DNA of 64,000 bases from JAGRMG01 sp047975215 (GTDB lineage Bacteria > Pseudomonadota > Alphaproteobacteria > Rhodobacterales > Rhodobacteraceae). This document shows, piece by piece, positions 1 to 8,478 of this stretch (position 1 is the stretch's first letter; each line of letters begins with the position of its first letter). The translations under genes were made by a program, and so were the position numbers. The stretch spans positions 100,764 to 164,763 of the forward strand of contig JBKEDD010000083.1 of assembly GCA_047975215.1 (NCBI GenBank). The letters are read 5' to 3'. The notes below the pieces were generated by a model. The model was not told the origin of the DNA. It saw nothing but the letters and a program-made list of their open reading frames with translations, and searched no databases.

Positions 1-358
1 CGTGATCGGCAACGAGGCCGAGATTCAGGCGCTGTTCGAGAACGAACATTTCGACGACGCGCTGATGCTGACCGCGGCGCTGTGCCCGCTCGTGATCTGC
101 ACACGTTCGGGCGACGGGGTAACGGTGATGGAAGGCACCACCCGCATCGATGTACCGGTGCAAAAGGTGGTGCCGGTCGATGCCACAGGGGCCGGCGACC
201 AGTTCGCCGCCGGCTTCCTCTACGGCATGGCCACGGGGCGCGACCTGGAAACCTGCGCCCGGATCGGCACGCTTTGCGCGGCCGAGGTCATTTCCCACAT
301 CGGCCCGCGCCCGGAAGCCAACATGACCGAGGTGCTGCGCGGCGAGGGGATACTCTAG
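1..358 (+). CDS. Adenosine kinase-like PfkB-family sugar/nucleoside kinase, C-terminal part (5' end outside window)
   Basis: The visible 118 or so residues are the C-terminal half of a PfkB/ribokinase-fold kinase, which phosphorylates a nucleoside or sugar with ATP in the cytosol. The family signature DATGAGDQFAAGF is present near visible residue 60 and carries the GAGD anion hole and the catalytic Asp. The end of the protein resembles Rhodobacteraceae adenosine kinases, but the substrate lid lies outside the window, so specificity is inferred. The frame is open to the first base, so the start is upstream. The next gene begins 6 bases after the stop, which suggests co-transcription. Confidence 0.85.
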   Translation, partial: VIGNEAEIQALFENEHFDDALMLTAALCPLVICTRSGDGVTVMEGTTRIDVPVQKVVPVDATGAGDQFAAGFLYGMATGRDLETCARIGTLCAAEVISHIGPRPEANMTEVLRGEGIL

Positions 359-363
359 ACACG

Positions 364-963
364 ATGCTGGGCGACGGGTTTCATGACATCCCACCGGGCA
401 AGGTCGCGTCCGTTGTCACGCATCTGGAAATGCGCACGCCGGCGCCCGTGCGCGACTGCCCGGCCCCCGAGGGCGCCGATCTGCGCCGCGTCACGGCCCC
501 CGATACCGGCTGGTACCGCGATCTGTTTTCCCGTGTCGGCGCGCATGACTGGCTGTGGTTCTCGCGCCTGCGCCTGAGCGACCGCGATCTGGACGCGATC
601 CTGAAAGACCCCGATGTCGAGGTTCACGGCCTGTTTCGCGGCGAACGGGCCGAAGGGCTGCTGGAACTTGACTTTCGCGTGCCCGGCGAATGCGAGCTGG
701 CGTTTCTGGGCGTGACCCCGGCCATGATCGGCACAGGCGCCGGGCGCTACCTGATGAACCTAGCCATCGTGCGCGCCTGGCGCCGCCCGATCGCGCGCTT
801 CCATGTTCATACCTGCACGCTGGATCACCCCGGCGCGCTTTCGTTCTACAGGCGCGGCGGGTTCGTGCCCCTGCGCCAGCAGGTCGAGATCGCCGACGAC
901 CCGCGCCTGACGGACGGGTTCGCGCCGGACGCCGGCCCGCATGTTCCGATTTTCCGCCCGTGA
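364..963 (+). CDS. GNAT-family N-acetyltransferase
   Basis: This 199-residue protein has a GNAT fold in its C-terminal half. The acetyl-CoA pyrophosphate loop reads IGTGAGRYLM (about residues 121-130), and the later stretch HPGALSFYRRGGFVPL is the usual GNAT motif B with the aromatic before the Gly-Phe turn. The first 40 or so residues are not recognisable. The ATG at 364 lies 6 bases after the kinase stop, so the two may be co-transcribed. The acetyl acceptor cannot be deduced. It converges on pssA with only 7 bases between the stop codons and no clear terminator. Confidence 0.8.
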   Translation: MLGDGFHDIPPGKVASVVTHLEMRTPAPVRDCPAPEGADLRRVTAPDTGWYRDLFSRVGAHDWLWFSRLRLSDRDLDAILKDPDVEVHGLFRGERAEGLLELDFRVPGECELAFLGVTPAMIGTGAGRYLMNLAIVRAWRRPIARFHVHTCTLDHPGALSFYRRGGFVPLRQQVEIADDPRLTDGFAPDAGPHVPIFRP

Positions 964-970
964 ACGCGGC

Positions 971-1756
971 TCAGCGCGGTTCCGTCCTGCCCAGGCGTTT
1001 CCAGTTCAGCAGCGACCAGGCGATTGTGCCGGCATAGACCAGGCACAACACCACCAGAGTGATCCAGGCATAAGACAGGATGGCAGCGCCGAAAAACGCG
1101 AACGCGACCAGGAAATACTTCACGTTCTCGCGCGATATGCGCACCCGTTTCAGCGACCATGTGGGAATACGGCTTATCATCAGCAATCCCACCAGTACCA
1201 TGTAGAAACAGATCACCAGATCGGGCACCAGGATCGCGCCGCGCGAGGCAAACGACAGATACATCGGCAGCAGGACAAGCATGGCGCCCGCCGGGGCGGG
1301 CACGCCCACGAAATAACCGGGCCGGATATCGGATTTCTCGGTCTTGGCGGCGACGTTGAACCGCGCCAGACGCACGACACAGCAGACCGCGAAAACCAGA
1401 ACCGAGATCCAGCCGATGCGGCTGAGATCCTGCAAGGCCCAGAAATACACCACCAGAGCCGGCGCTACCCCGAAATTCAGGAAATCGGCGAGCGAGTCCA
1501 GTTCAGCGCCCATCTTGCTGTCGCTGCGCAAGAGCCTCGCCAGACGGCCATCCAGCCCGTCGAGAACGCCAGCCGCCAGGATGAACAGAACCGCCGACCC
1601 GAAATGCGCGGACACGCCCGAGCGGATCGCCGTCAGCCCGGCACAGATCGCGGCGATGGTCATCATGTTGGGCAACATATGAACCAGCGAGAAATCCGAG
1701 CGCACCTTTTCGGGCACCGATTTGTCCGTTCGCGATGTGTCTTGCGGCCCGCCCAT
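971..1756 (-). CDS. pssA: CDP-diacylglycerol--serine O-phosphatidyltransferase
   Basis: A 261-residue polytopic membrane enzyme that joins L-serine to CDP-diacylglycerol to give phosphatidylserine, the first committed step to phosphatidylethanolamine. The CDP-alcohol phosphatidyltransferase signature D-G-x2-A-R-x8-G-x3-D-x3-D can be read in LDGLDGRLARLLRSDSKMG, continuing into ELDSLAD, at about residues 85-110. Several hydrophobic helices follow. It lies 3 bases downstream of psd on the same strand, so the consecutive PS synthesis and decarboxylation steps are co-transcribed, as in other alphaproteobacteria. No functional residue appears to be missing. Confidence 0.95.
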   Translation of the reverse strand: MGGPQDTSRTDKSVPEKVRSDFSLVHMLPNMMTIAAICAGLTAIRSGVSAHFGSAVLFILAAGVLDGLDGRLARLLRSDSKMGAELDSLADFLNFGVAPALVVYFWALQDLSRIGWISVLVFAVCCVVRLARFNVAAKTEKSDIRPGYFVGVPAPAGAMLVLLPMYLSFASRGAILVPDLVICFYMVLVGLLMISRIPTWSLKRVRISRENVKYFLVAFAFFGAAILSYAWITLVVLCLVYAGTIAWSLLNWKRLGRTEPR

Positions 1757-1759
1757 GGC

Positions 1760-2443
1760 CTAGCCTGCCTTTGATGCGGGCGCGCCATCCAGTTGCGCCA
1801 GAACGGTTTCGCCGGCCACCATCGTCTGGCCGATATCGACAAGGGGTTCGACCCCTTCGGGCAGATACACGTCCAGCCGCGAGCCGAAGCGGATCAGCCC
1901 GAAGCGTTCGCCGGTCTGCATCTGCATGCCGCTTTCGACGAAACAAACGATACGCCGCGCGACCAGGCCGGCAATCTGCACCACCGCAATCTCGCGCCCG
2001 TCGGCCAGCCGCAGGCACAGCCCGTTGCGTTCATTGTCCTCGCTGGCCTTGTCGAGCGATGCGTTGAGGAATTTACCAGGCCGATAGGCCACCGCCGCGA
2101 CCTCGGCCGCAATGGGAGTGCGGTTCACATGGCAGTTGAACACGTTCATGAACACGCTGACACGGGTCAGGGGCGTCGGGGCCATGCCAAGCTCGGCCGG
2201 CGGCACCGCCGGTTCGATCAGCGACACCACCCCGTCGGCGGGGCTGACGATCAGCCCCGGGCGGTTCGGCGTCACCCGTTCGGGGTCGCGGAAGAAATAG
2301 TAACACCAGACCGTCAGCCCGATCCCGATCCAGCCCAGGAAATCCGAAACCAGAAACAGTACAAGCGCGATCGCGGCAAAGATTGCCACGAACTTGCGGC
2401 CCTCGGGATGCATCGGTTTGATGAAGGTTGCAAGCATGTGCAT
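1760..2443 (-). CDS. psd: Phosphatidylserine decarboxylase proenzyme
   Basis: This 227-residue protein decarboxylates phosphatidylserine to phosphatidylethanolamine at the inner membrane. It is the short form of the family. Near the N-terminus there is a hydrophobic pair of helices (VAIFAAIALVLFLVSDFLGW). The C-terminal LIRFGSRLDVYLP contains the Gly-Ser bond that self-cleaves to make the pyruvoyl cofactor. I chose the ATG at 2443 (MHMLATFIKPMHPEG); an in-frame extension to 2506 adds 21 residues without family resemblance. It is followed immediately by pssA. rppH lies upstream on the same strand, about 100 bases away. Confidence 0.95.
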   Translation of the reverse strand: MHMLATFIKPMHPEGRKFVAIFAAIALVLFLVSDFLGWIGIGLTVWCYYFFRDPERVTPNRPGLIVSPADGVVSLIEPAVPPAELGMAPTPLTRVSVFMNVFNCHVNRTPIAAEVAAVAYRPGKFLNASLDKASEDNERNGLCLRLADGREIAVVQIAGLVARRIVCFVESGMQMQTGERFGLIRFGSRLDVYLPEGVEPLVDIGQTMVAGETVLAQLDGAPASKAG

Positions 2444-2541
2444 CGCGGTCCGTTCCCCGTCGCTGATTGAGGCTGCGTTATAAGACCCGCGGTCGCGAAA
2501 CACCAAGGGATTCCACCCCGGTGCCGCGACGGCGCGGCGGT

Positions 2542-3036
2542 TCAGTCATGTTCCGACAGGTAAGGAGCGAACTGTTCCAGAGCACCGGCATAAACCTCGC
2601 GCTTGAAGGCGACGATCCCGTCGATCAACCGTCCCGGATCCTGCCAGCGCCAGGTTGAGAATTCGGGATGTTCGGTGGCGATGTTCACCTGATCGTCGGT
2701 GCCGAGAAACCGCATCAGAAACCACTTCTGCATCTGCCCGCGAAACCGGCCGTTCCAGATATGGGGCACCAGATCGGCCGGCAGATCATAGGGTAGCCAG
2801 GTTGCAGTCTCGGCAACGATTTCGACCAGATCGCGCGTGATTCCGGTTTCCTCCTGCAATTCGCGCAGCGCCGCCTCGCGCGGGCTTTCGCCCGGGTCGA
2901 TCCCGCCCTGCGGCATCTGCCAGGCTTCTTCGAAGCGGTCTCGGCGCTGGCCGGTGAACACCCGGCCCCGGGGGTTTATCAGCATCACGCCGACATTTCG
3001 GCGATACGGCAGACGGGCAATGTCTTCGGGAGTCAT
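2542..3036 (-). CDS. rppH: RNA pyrophosphohydrolase (Nudix hydrolase)
   Basis: This 164-residue cytosolic Nudix hydrolase is expected to remove pyrophosphate from the 5' triphosphate of mRNAs and so prime decay. The Nudix box is complete: GGIDPGESPREAALRELQEE at about residues 44-63, with REL-x-EE supplying the metal-binding glutamates. The N-terminal LPYRRNVGVMLIN and the later WLPYDLP match RppH rather than other Nudix enzymes. Length is normal for the family (about 160). It sits alone on the minus strand between a TetR gene and psd. Confidence 0.93.
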   Translation of the reverse strand: MTPEDIARLPYRRNVGVMLINPRGRVFTGQRRDRFEEAWQMPQGGIDPGESPREAALRELQEETGITRDLVEIVAETATWLPYDLPADLVPHIWNGRFRGQMQKWFLMRFLGTDDQVNIATEHPEFSTWRWQDPGRLIDGIVAFKREVYAGALEQFAPYLSEHD

Positions 3037-3106
3037 GGGCGCATCTCCGGATCTTTCGCCACGCTCTGTAAAGCAGTTTGTCGCTGCTGGAAATCCACGC
3101 TCCGGT

Positions 3107-3784
3107 TCATTCGCTCGCCGGGGCAGAGTGGATGGCGGCCTCTATCCCGGCAGCGCAATAGGCCACCAGCTGATCCGGATCCGGTGCGCACTCTCCGCCC
3201 GACCCGTCCAGCGCCCCGACCCGCCAGCCTGAGGTGAGAAGCGCCAGCATCGCGGCCACCGAATAGACCAGCCCGGTTGCTATGCGCTGACGATCCGCAT
3301 CGGGAAACAGCGCCGCGATCTCGTCGATGAACCGTGCCGCCGTGGGGTCGAAACACTCGGCCGCGACAAGGCGCCAGCGCGGATCGGCCGACACATGCGC
3401 CACCAGCCGGGCATAGGCCGACCATTGCGGACCGCCCTCGCGGACCCGGTCAAAGAACGGCCCGACAAAGGCCGCCAGCACCGCCGTCAGGGTCGGCGGC
3501 CCGGCGGCCTTGCGCGTTTCCAGCGCCGCCAGCCGCAGCGCCGACAGTTCATCGGCCCGGCGCATGACGGTACGGCGGAACAGTTCCTCCTTGCCGCCGC
3601 CGTGATGATGCACCAGCCCTGCCGGAACCCCCGCCTCCGCTGCAATGTCGCGGATCGTGGCGCCATCGAATCCGCGCTCGGCAAAGACCCTCTCGGCGGC
3701 GTCCAGAATGCGCGCGCGGGTTCTCAGCGAGCGCGCCGACGGCGCCCTCCGGCGTCTGTTCTTTCGGGTTCCCTGCTCAAACAT
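3107..3784 (-). CDS. TetR/AcrR-family transcriptional regulator
   Basis: This 225-residue predicted repressor has an N-terminal TetR DNA-binding domain: ARILDAAERVFAERGFDGAT, then IRDIAAEAGVPAGLVHHH as the helix-turn-helix (about residues 20-60). A helical ligand-binding domain follows. The basic start MFEQGTRKNRRRRAPSARS precedes it. I took the ATG at 3784; another ATG at 3799 adds five residues. It is transcribed divergently from the FMO operon with 61 bases between starts, so it very probably controls that operon. The inducer is unknown. Confidence 0.88.
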   Translation of the reverse strand: MFEQGTRKNRRRRAPSARSLRTRARILDAAERVFAERGFDGATIRDIAAEAGVPAGLVHHHGGGKEELFRRTVMRRADELSALRLAALETRKAAGPPTLTAVLAAFVGPFFDRVREGGPQWSAYARLVAHVSADPRWRLVAAECFDPTAARFIDEIAALFPDADRQRIATGLVYSVAAMLALLTSGWRVGALDGSGGECAPDPDQLVAYCAAGIEAAIHSAPASE

Positions 3785-3845
3785 GATTCGATATTGCATT
3801 ATTTTGGCCGCTCGTTCAATCTAAGCTGAAGAGCCGGAGGCGGAC

Positions 3846-5165
3846 ATGCAGGATTCACGCGACAGAATTGCCCTGATCGGGGCCGGTCCAACGGGGCTGG
3901 CCGCGGCCAAGGTGCTGAACGAACTGGGCATAGCCTTTCAGGGCTTCGAACTGAACGGCGATGTCGGCGGGCTGTGGGACATCGACGCGCCGCGTTCTAC
4001 GATGTACGAAAGCGCGCATCTGATCTCGTCGAAGCGAATGACCGAATTCAGCGATTTTCCGATGGACGAGTCGGTCGCCGAGTACCCCTCGCATACCGAG
4101 ATGAAGCACTATTTTCGCGCCTTCGCCGACCGGTTCGATCTGCGCCGGCATTTCCGTTTCGGCGCCGAGGTGATGCGCACCGAACCTCTGGGCGGCTCGG
4201 GCGAGGGCTGGCGCGTGGACTGGCGCGACGCAAAGGGCGATCACAGCGCCGAGTTCGCGGGCGTGATGATTGCCAACGGCACGCTATCCGAACCGAACCT
4301 GCCCCAATTCGAGGGCCATTTCGACGGCGAACTGATTCACGCGGCACAGTATCGCCGCCCCGAACAGTTCGCGGGCAAGCGGGTGCTGGTGGTGGGCGGG
4401 GGCAATTCCGGCTGCGATATTGCGGTCGATGCGATCCATCACGGCCTCGCCTGCGACCTTTCGATGCGGCGCGGCTATCACTTCGTGCCCAAATACGTCT
4501 TTGGCCGCCCCGCCGACACGCTGGGGGGCGCGATACGTCTGCCGATGTGGCTCAAGCGGAAGGTGGACGGAACCATTCTGAAATGGTTCGTCGGCGATCC
4601 GGCGAGATACGGGTTTCCCAAACCCGATCACAAGCTTTACCAAAGCCATCCGGTAGTAAATTCGCTGGTCCTCTATCACGCCGGGCATGGCGACCTGAAG
4701 GTGCGCCCCGATATCGCACGACTTGACGGCATGACGGTGCATTTCACCGACGGCAGCAGCGGCGAATACGACATGATCCTGACCGCCACGGGCTACAGGC
4801 TGCACTATCCGTTCATCGACCGCGCCCTGCTGAACTGGCGCGGCGATGCGCCGCATCTCTTTCTCAACGCGCTGCATCCCGAACGCGACGACCTGTTCAT
4901 GCTGGGCATGGTCGAGGCGACCGGCCTGGGCTGGCAGGGTCGGCATGAACAGGCCGAGATGGTGGCCCGCTACATTGCCGGTCTGCGCAAGGGCACGCGT
5001 GCGGCGGGCGAATTGCAGGCGGCAAAGTCGGGCGCGTTCGAACGCGCCACCGGCGGGATGGATTACCTCGATCTCGCGCGCATGGCCTATTACGTGGACA
5101 AGGCGACCTTTCGCGGCAAGGTTACGGGCTGGATAGACCAACTGAGGACGGACGCCGAGGCATGA
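3846..5165 (+). CDS. Flavin-containing monooxygenase (FMO/Baeyer-Villiger type)
   Basis: This 439-residue FAD- and NADPH-dependent monooxygenase has two Rossmann motifs: GAGPTGLAAAKVL near residue 12 for FAD and VVGGGNSGCDIA near residue 183 for NADPH. Between them, FEGHFDGELIHAAQYRR matches the FMO/BVMO fingerprint F-x-G followed by His and an aromatic. A later ATGYR supports the family. A strong ribosome site (GGAGG) sits 6 bases before the ATG. The stop overlaps the next gene by ATGA, so it is the first gene of an overlapping FMO-transporter-SDR operon divergent from TetR. The substrate is unknown; N- or S-oxidation or ketone oxygenation are all possible. Confidence 0.9.
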   Translation: MQDSRDRIALIGAGPTGLAAAKVLNELGIAFQGFELNGDVGGLWDIDAPRSTMYESAHLISSKRMTEFSDFPMDESVAEYPSHTEMKHYFRAFADRFDLRRHFRFGAEVMRTEPLGGSGEGWRVDWRDAKGDHSAEFAGVMIANGTLSEPNLPQFEGHFDGELIHAAQYRRPEQFAGKRVLVVGGGNSGCDIAVDAIHHGLACDLSMRRGYHFVPKYVFGRPADTLGGAIRLPMWLKRKVDGTILKWFVGDPARYGFPKPDHKLYQSHPVVNSLVLYHAGHGDLKVRPDIARLDGMTVHFTDGSSGEYDMILTATGYRLHYPFIDRALLNWRGDAPHLFLNALHPERDDLFMLGMVEATGLGWQGRHEQAEMVARYIAGLRKGTRAAGELQAAKSGAFERATGGMDYLDLARMAYYVDKATFRGKVTGWIDQLRTDAEA

Positions 5166-6064
5166 CCGGCATCGACGACATCACGCTGAATTTCAGCCCG
5201 GCCTCGCTGCTGGTTCTGAACGCCATCCTGGCGGTGGTGATGTTCTCGATCGCGATCGACCTCAAGCCCGCCGATTTCCTGGCCCTGGCGCGGGCGCCCA
5301 AACCGCTGGCGGTCGGGCTGGTATCGCAGTTCATGGTGCTGCCCGCGCTGACCTTCCTTCTGGTGCTGAGCGTCCAGCCGCGCCCGTCCATCGCGCTCGG
5401 CCTGATTCTCGTGGCCGCCTGCCCGGGCGGCAACATCTCGAACTTCATCACCTACCGGGCGGGCGGCAACGCCGCGCTTTCGGTTTCGCTGACCGCGCTG
5501 GCCACCGTGGGGGCGATCGTGCTGACCCCTCTCAACATCGCGCTTTGGGGCGGCATGTACGAACCGACCCGCGCGCTGCTGCGCCAGACCGCCATCGACC
5601 CGGCGCAGGTGGCGGTCACGGTGGGTTTGATGCTGGTACTGCCGCTGGCGTGCGGAGTCTGGCTGAACCATCGCAGCCCGGCCCTGACGCTCAGGATGCG
5701 CCGCCCGCTGCACCATGTCTCGATGGCGATCTTCGTGGGCTTCGTCGCGCTGGCACTGGCCGCCAACTGGGGCTTTTTCCTGCGCTTCGCCGGGGCGGTC
5801 GCCGGTCTGGTGGTGCTGCACAACGCACTGGCGCTGGGCGGTGGCTGGGTCACGGCCACGCTGGCGCGGCTGACACCTTTCGACCGCCGCGCCGTCACCA
5901 TCGAAACCGGTATCCAGAATTCCGGCCTCGGGCTGGTGCTGATCTTCGCCTTTTTCGGCGGGTTGGGGGGCATGGCGGTGGTGGCCGCCTTCTGGGGCAT
6001 CTGGCACGCGCTTTCGGGTATCGCGCTGGCCTCGCTCTGGGCACGGACAAGGGCGGCAGGATGA
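5162..6064 (+). CDS. Bile acid:sodium symporter (BASS) family transporter
   Basis: This 300-residue integral membrane protein has about nine or ten hydrophobic helices. AACPGGNISNFITYRAGGN (about residues 89-107) and ETGIQNSGLGLVL (about 250-262) are the two unwound-helix, Na+-binding regions typical of the BASS family. It starts inside the FMO stop (ATGA) and ends inside the SDR start (ATGA). The three genes are therefore translationally coupled, and the transporter probably moves the substrate or product of these enzymes. BASS members carry bile acids, pantoate, pyruvate and other organic anions, so family membership does not fix the cargo. Confidence 0.9.
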   Translation: MTGIDDITLNFSPASLLVLNAILAVVMFSIAIDLKPADFLALARAPKPLAVGLVSQFMVLPALTFLLVLSVQPRPSIALGLILVAACPGGNISNFITYRAGGNAALSVSLTALATVGAIVLTPLNIALWGGMYEPTRALLRQTAIDPAQVAVTVGLMLVLPLACGVWLNHRSPALTLRMRRPLHHVSMAIFVGFVALALAANWGFFLRFAGAVAGLVVLHNALALGGGWVTATLARLTPFDRRAVTIETGIQNSGLGLVLIFAFFGGLGGMAVVAAFWGIWHALSGIALASLWARTRAAG

Positions 6065-6993
6065 CCCGGATACTCATCACCGGGGCCTCGGGCATGGTCG
6101 GGCGGGCGCTGCTGGACGACATCGGCGGCCATCACGTCATCGCCGCCGACCTGGTATCGCCCGGGCGTCTGCCCGACGGCGCCGAATATCACCGCATGGA
6201 CGTGACCGGCCCCGACCCGGCCCGCGTGATCGCGACGCTTAGACCCGAAGTCATCGTGCATCTAGCCTCGGTCGTCACCCCGCCGAAGGGGACGGGGCGC
6301 CAGTTTGCCTACAAGGTGGATGTGACCGGCACCCGCAACGTGCTGCGCGCCGCGATCGGGAATGGCGTGCGCCGGCTGGTTGTCACATCGTCGGGGGCAG
6401 CCTATGGCTATCACGCCGACAACCCGGTGCCGTTGCGCGACACCGACCCGCTGCGCGGCAACCCGGAATTCGCCTATTCCGACCACAAGCGCCAGGTCGA
6501 GGAAATGCTTGCCGAGGCCCGCCGCGACGCGCCGGCGCTGGAACAGGTGGTGCTGCGCGTCGGCACGGTGCTGGGCAAGGGCACCGACAACCAGATCACC
6601 GCCCTGTTCCGCCACAAGCGCCTGCTGGCGGTTGCCGGAGCGGACAGCCCGTTCGTCTTCATCTGGACGCAGGATCTGGCGCGTATCCTGCATCGCGCAG
6701 CCACCGATGGCCCGGCGGGCATATTCAACGTCGCCGGTGACGGTGCGATGGGCATCGACGATATCGCGCAGGCATTGGGCAAACCCGTGCTGCGCCTGCC
6801 GGCCTGGGCGCTGAAGGCGGCGCTGGGGGTCGCCAGGCCGCTGCGCCTGACCCGGTACGGACCAGAGCAGGTCGGCTTTCTGCAACACCGGCCGGTATTG
6901 TCCAACGACGCGCTGAAACGCGATTTCGGGTATGTTCCCGAGATGACCAGCGCCGAAACGTTCGACCTCTGGCGCCGCTGGGCGCGCCTGTAG
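6061..6993 (+). CDS. Extended short-chain dehydrogenase (NAD-dependent epimerase/dehydratase family)
   Basis: This 310-residue soluble oxidoreductase has an N-terminal Rossmann fold, ILITGASGMVGRALL (residues 4-18), matching the extended-SDR TGxxGxxG pattern. Catalytic residues are visible as TSSGAAYGY (Ser/Thr) and YSDHKRQVE (Tyr-x3-Lys, near residue 140). I chose the ATG at 6061, which overlaps the BASS stop by four bases; the frame is open further upstream but runs through the transporter gene. Its role is probably oxidation or epimerisation of an intermediate of the FMO operon. The exact reaction cannot be read from sequence. Confidence 0.88.
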   Translation: MTRILITGASGMVGRALLDDIGGHHVIAADLVSPGRLPDGAEYHRMDVTGPDPARVIATLRPEVIVHLASVVTPPKGTGRQFAYKVDVTGTRNVLRAAIGNGVRRLVVTSSGAAYGYHADNPVPLRDTDPLRGNPEFAYSDHKRQVEEMLAEARRDAPALEQVVLRVGTVLGKGTDNQITALFRHKRLLAVAGADSPFVFIWTQDLARILHRAATDGPAGIFNVAGDGAMGIDDIAQALGKPVLRLPAWALKAALGVARPLRLTRYGPEQVGFLQHRPVLSNDALKRDFGYVPEMTSAETFDLWRRWARL

Positions 6994-7076
6994 GGCGGAA
7001 GGCGGCTGCACCGGGCCTTGCCCTTTCGGCCAGGCTTTGATTTGCTTTGCCCGGCAATTCCAAGGGGGCCGGAACA

Positions 7077-7949
7077 ATGGCGAGAATCGCATTTCTGGGG
7101 TTGGGGGTCATGGGCTTTCCCATGGCCGGGCATCTGGCCGGGGCCGGGCATGACGTGACCGTGTACAACCGGACACAAGCCAGGGCCGACGCCTGGACCG
7201 ACCGGCACGGCGGCGCGGCCGCGCCGACCCCGGCGGCGGCCGCCAGGGGCGCCGAATTTGTCATGGCCTGTGTCGGCAATGACGACGACCTGCGCGCGAT
7301 CTGCACCGGGCCGGACGGCGCCTTCGCCGGAATGGACAAGGGCGCGACATTCGTCGATCACACCACCGTTTCGGCATCGGTGACGCGCGAGATGTACGCG
7401 GCGGCCGCAACACAGGGCATCGCCTTTGTGGACGCCCCGGTTTCGGGCGGTCAGGCGGGGGCGGAAAACGGCGTGCTCTCGGTCATGTGCGGCGGCGACC
7501 AGACGGCCTTTGACGCCGCCGAACCGATGATGCGCGCCTATGGCAGGTCGATCAAGCGGCTGGGCGACAGCGGCGCGGGGCAACTGACCAAGATGGTCAA
7601 CCAGATCTGCATCGCAGGTCTGGTGCAGGGTCTTTCCGAGGGGCTGCATTTCGCCGAAAGGGCCGGGCTGGACGGGCGCGCGGTCGTCGAGGTGATCTCG
7701 GGCGGTGCCGCCGGATCGTGGCAGATGTCCAACCGCCATGAAACCATGCTGGACGATGAGTTCGATCACGGTTTCGCGGTGGACTGGATGCGCAAGGATC
7801 TGGGCATCTGCCTGGCGACGGCTGATGAAAACGGCGCCTCGCTGCCGGTCACGGCGCTGGTGGATCAGTTCTACAAGGATGTGCAGAAGCTGGGCGGCGG
7901 GCGCTGGGACACGTCAAGCCTGATACGGCGGCTGCGCGCTACGGGCTGA
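7077..7949 (+). CDS. NAD(P)-dependent beta-hydroxyacid dehydrogenase (3-hydroxyisobutyrate dehydrogenase family)
   Basis: This 290-residue protein has the family's full set of motifs: FLGLGVMGFPMAGHL (nucleotide binding, residue 5 on), DAPVSGGQAGAENG (substrate binding, about 122-135) and GAGQLTKMVNQ with the catalytic Lys near residue 170. It oxidises a short beta-hydroxyacid such as 3-hydroxyisobutyrate, tartronate semialdehyde or glyoxylate-type substrates. I chose the ATG at 7077, preceded by an AAGGGGG ribosome site. An upstream in-frame start would add ten residues. It lies 83 bases downstream of the SDR gene and may share its transcript. Confidence 0.9.
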   Translation: MARIAFLGLGVMGFPMAGHLAGAGHDVTVYNRTQARADAWTDRHGGAAAPTPAAAARGAEFVMACVGNDDDLRAICTGPDGAFAGMDKGATFVDHTTVSASVTREMYAAAATQGIAFVDAPVSGGQAGAENGVLSVMCGGDQTAFDAAEPMMRAYGRSIKRLGDSGAGQLTKMVNQICIAGLVQGLSEGLHFAERAGLDGRAVVEVISGGAAGSWQMSNRHETMLDDEFDHGFAVDWMRKDLGICLATADENGASLPVTALVDQFYKDVQKLGGGRWDTSSLIRRLRATG

Positions 7950-7964
7950 ACCGCAACCGCGCGG

Positions 7965-8309
7965 TCAGGTCACGGCGCGGATCAGCTTGCGTTCAAGCAC
8001 CCGCAGCACGGTTTTCAGGTCGTGCCCGCGTTTCAGGATCCGGCCATCCATCGCGACCACCGAATACATGCCCTGCCGGTCGCGCAGGCGTGGCGTCTTC
8101 TCGACGCGATAGATCGGCTGTTCGGCACTGCGCCGGAAGATCGAGAAGACCGCCATGTCACGCAGGCAGGAAATGCCGTAATCGCGCCATTCGCCGGCGG
8201 CGACCATGCGGCCGTAAACGGACAGGATAAAGGACAGCTCGCGCCGGTTGAACGCCACCTGGGCCGGCGCGGGCCCAGGTGGGAACGAACTGGGTGGCAA
8301 AGCTGTCAT
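7965..8309 (-). CDS. DUF2794 domain-containing protein
   Basis: This 114-residue protein of unknown function matches the alphaproteobacterial DUF2794 family in its core: FNRRELSFILSVYGRMVAAG, then EWRDYGISCLRDMAVFSIFRR, and an end of VLRVLERKLIRAV. I see no signal peptide or membrane helix. The likely start is the ATG at 8309 (MTALPPSSF); an upstream ATG would add ten residues without resemblance. It converges on the dehydrogenase gene with 15 bases between stop codons. No function can be assigned. Confidence 0.85.
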   Translation of the reverse strand: MTALPPSSFPPGPAPAQVAFNRRELSFILSVYGRMVAAGEWRDYGISCLRDMAVFSIFRRSAEQPIYRVEKTPRLRDRQGMYSVVAMDGRILKRGHDLKTVLRVLERKLIRAVT

Positions 8310-8478
8310 GCAGCCAGCCTTGCCCCAAACGGCGCACAAATCAAGCCCGACTTGGGCAGGTGCGTCAGCCCGACAGACAAGCCCGCGACAAGGGGCCGGT
8401 GGCTGGTATCGTCCTGCCGGTCCCTCGGCGTGGTGGTTCCGACCCCGTGTTCACGACAAGGCGGCACCGAAGCGACGG

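Noticed and set aside
2444..2506. N-terminal extension of phosphatidylserine decarboxylase to 2506
   Set aside because: The extra residues do not resemble the family; the ATG at 2443 gives the usual N-terminus.
8310..8478. Possible terminator or RNA between the DUF2794 and hutF genes
   Set aside because: Only 4-base stems could be drawn; no U-run and no tRNA-like fold.
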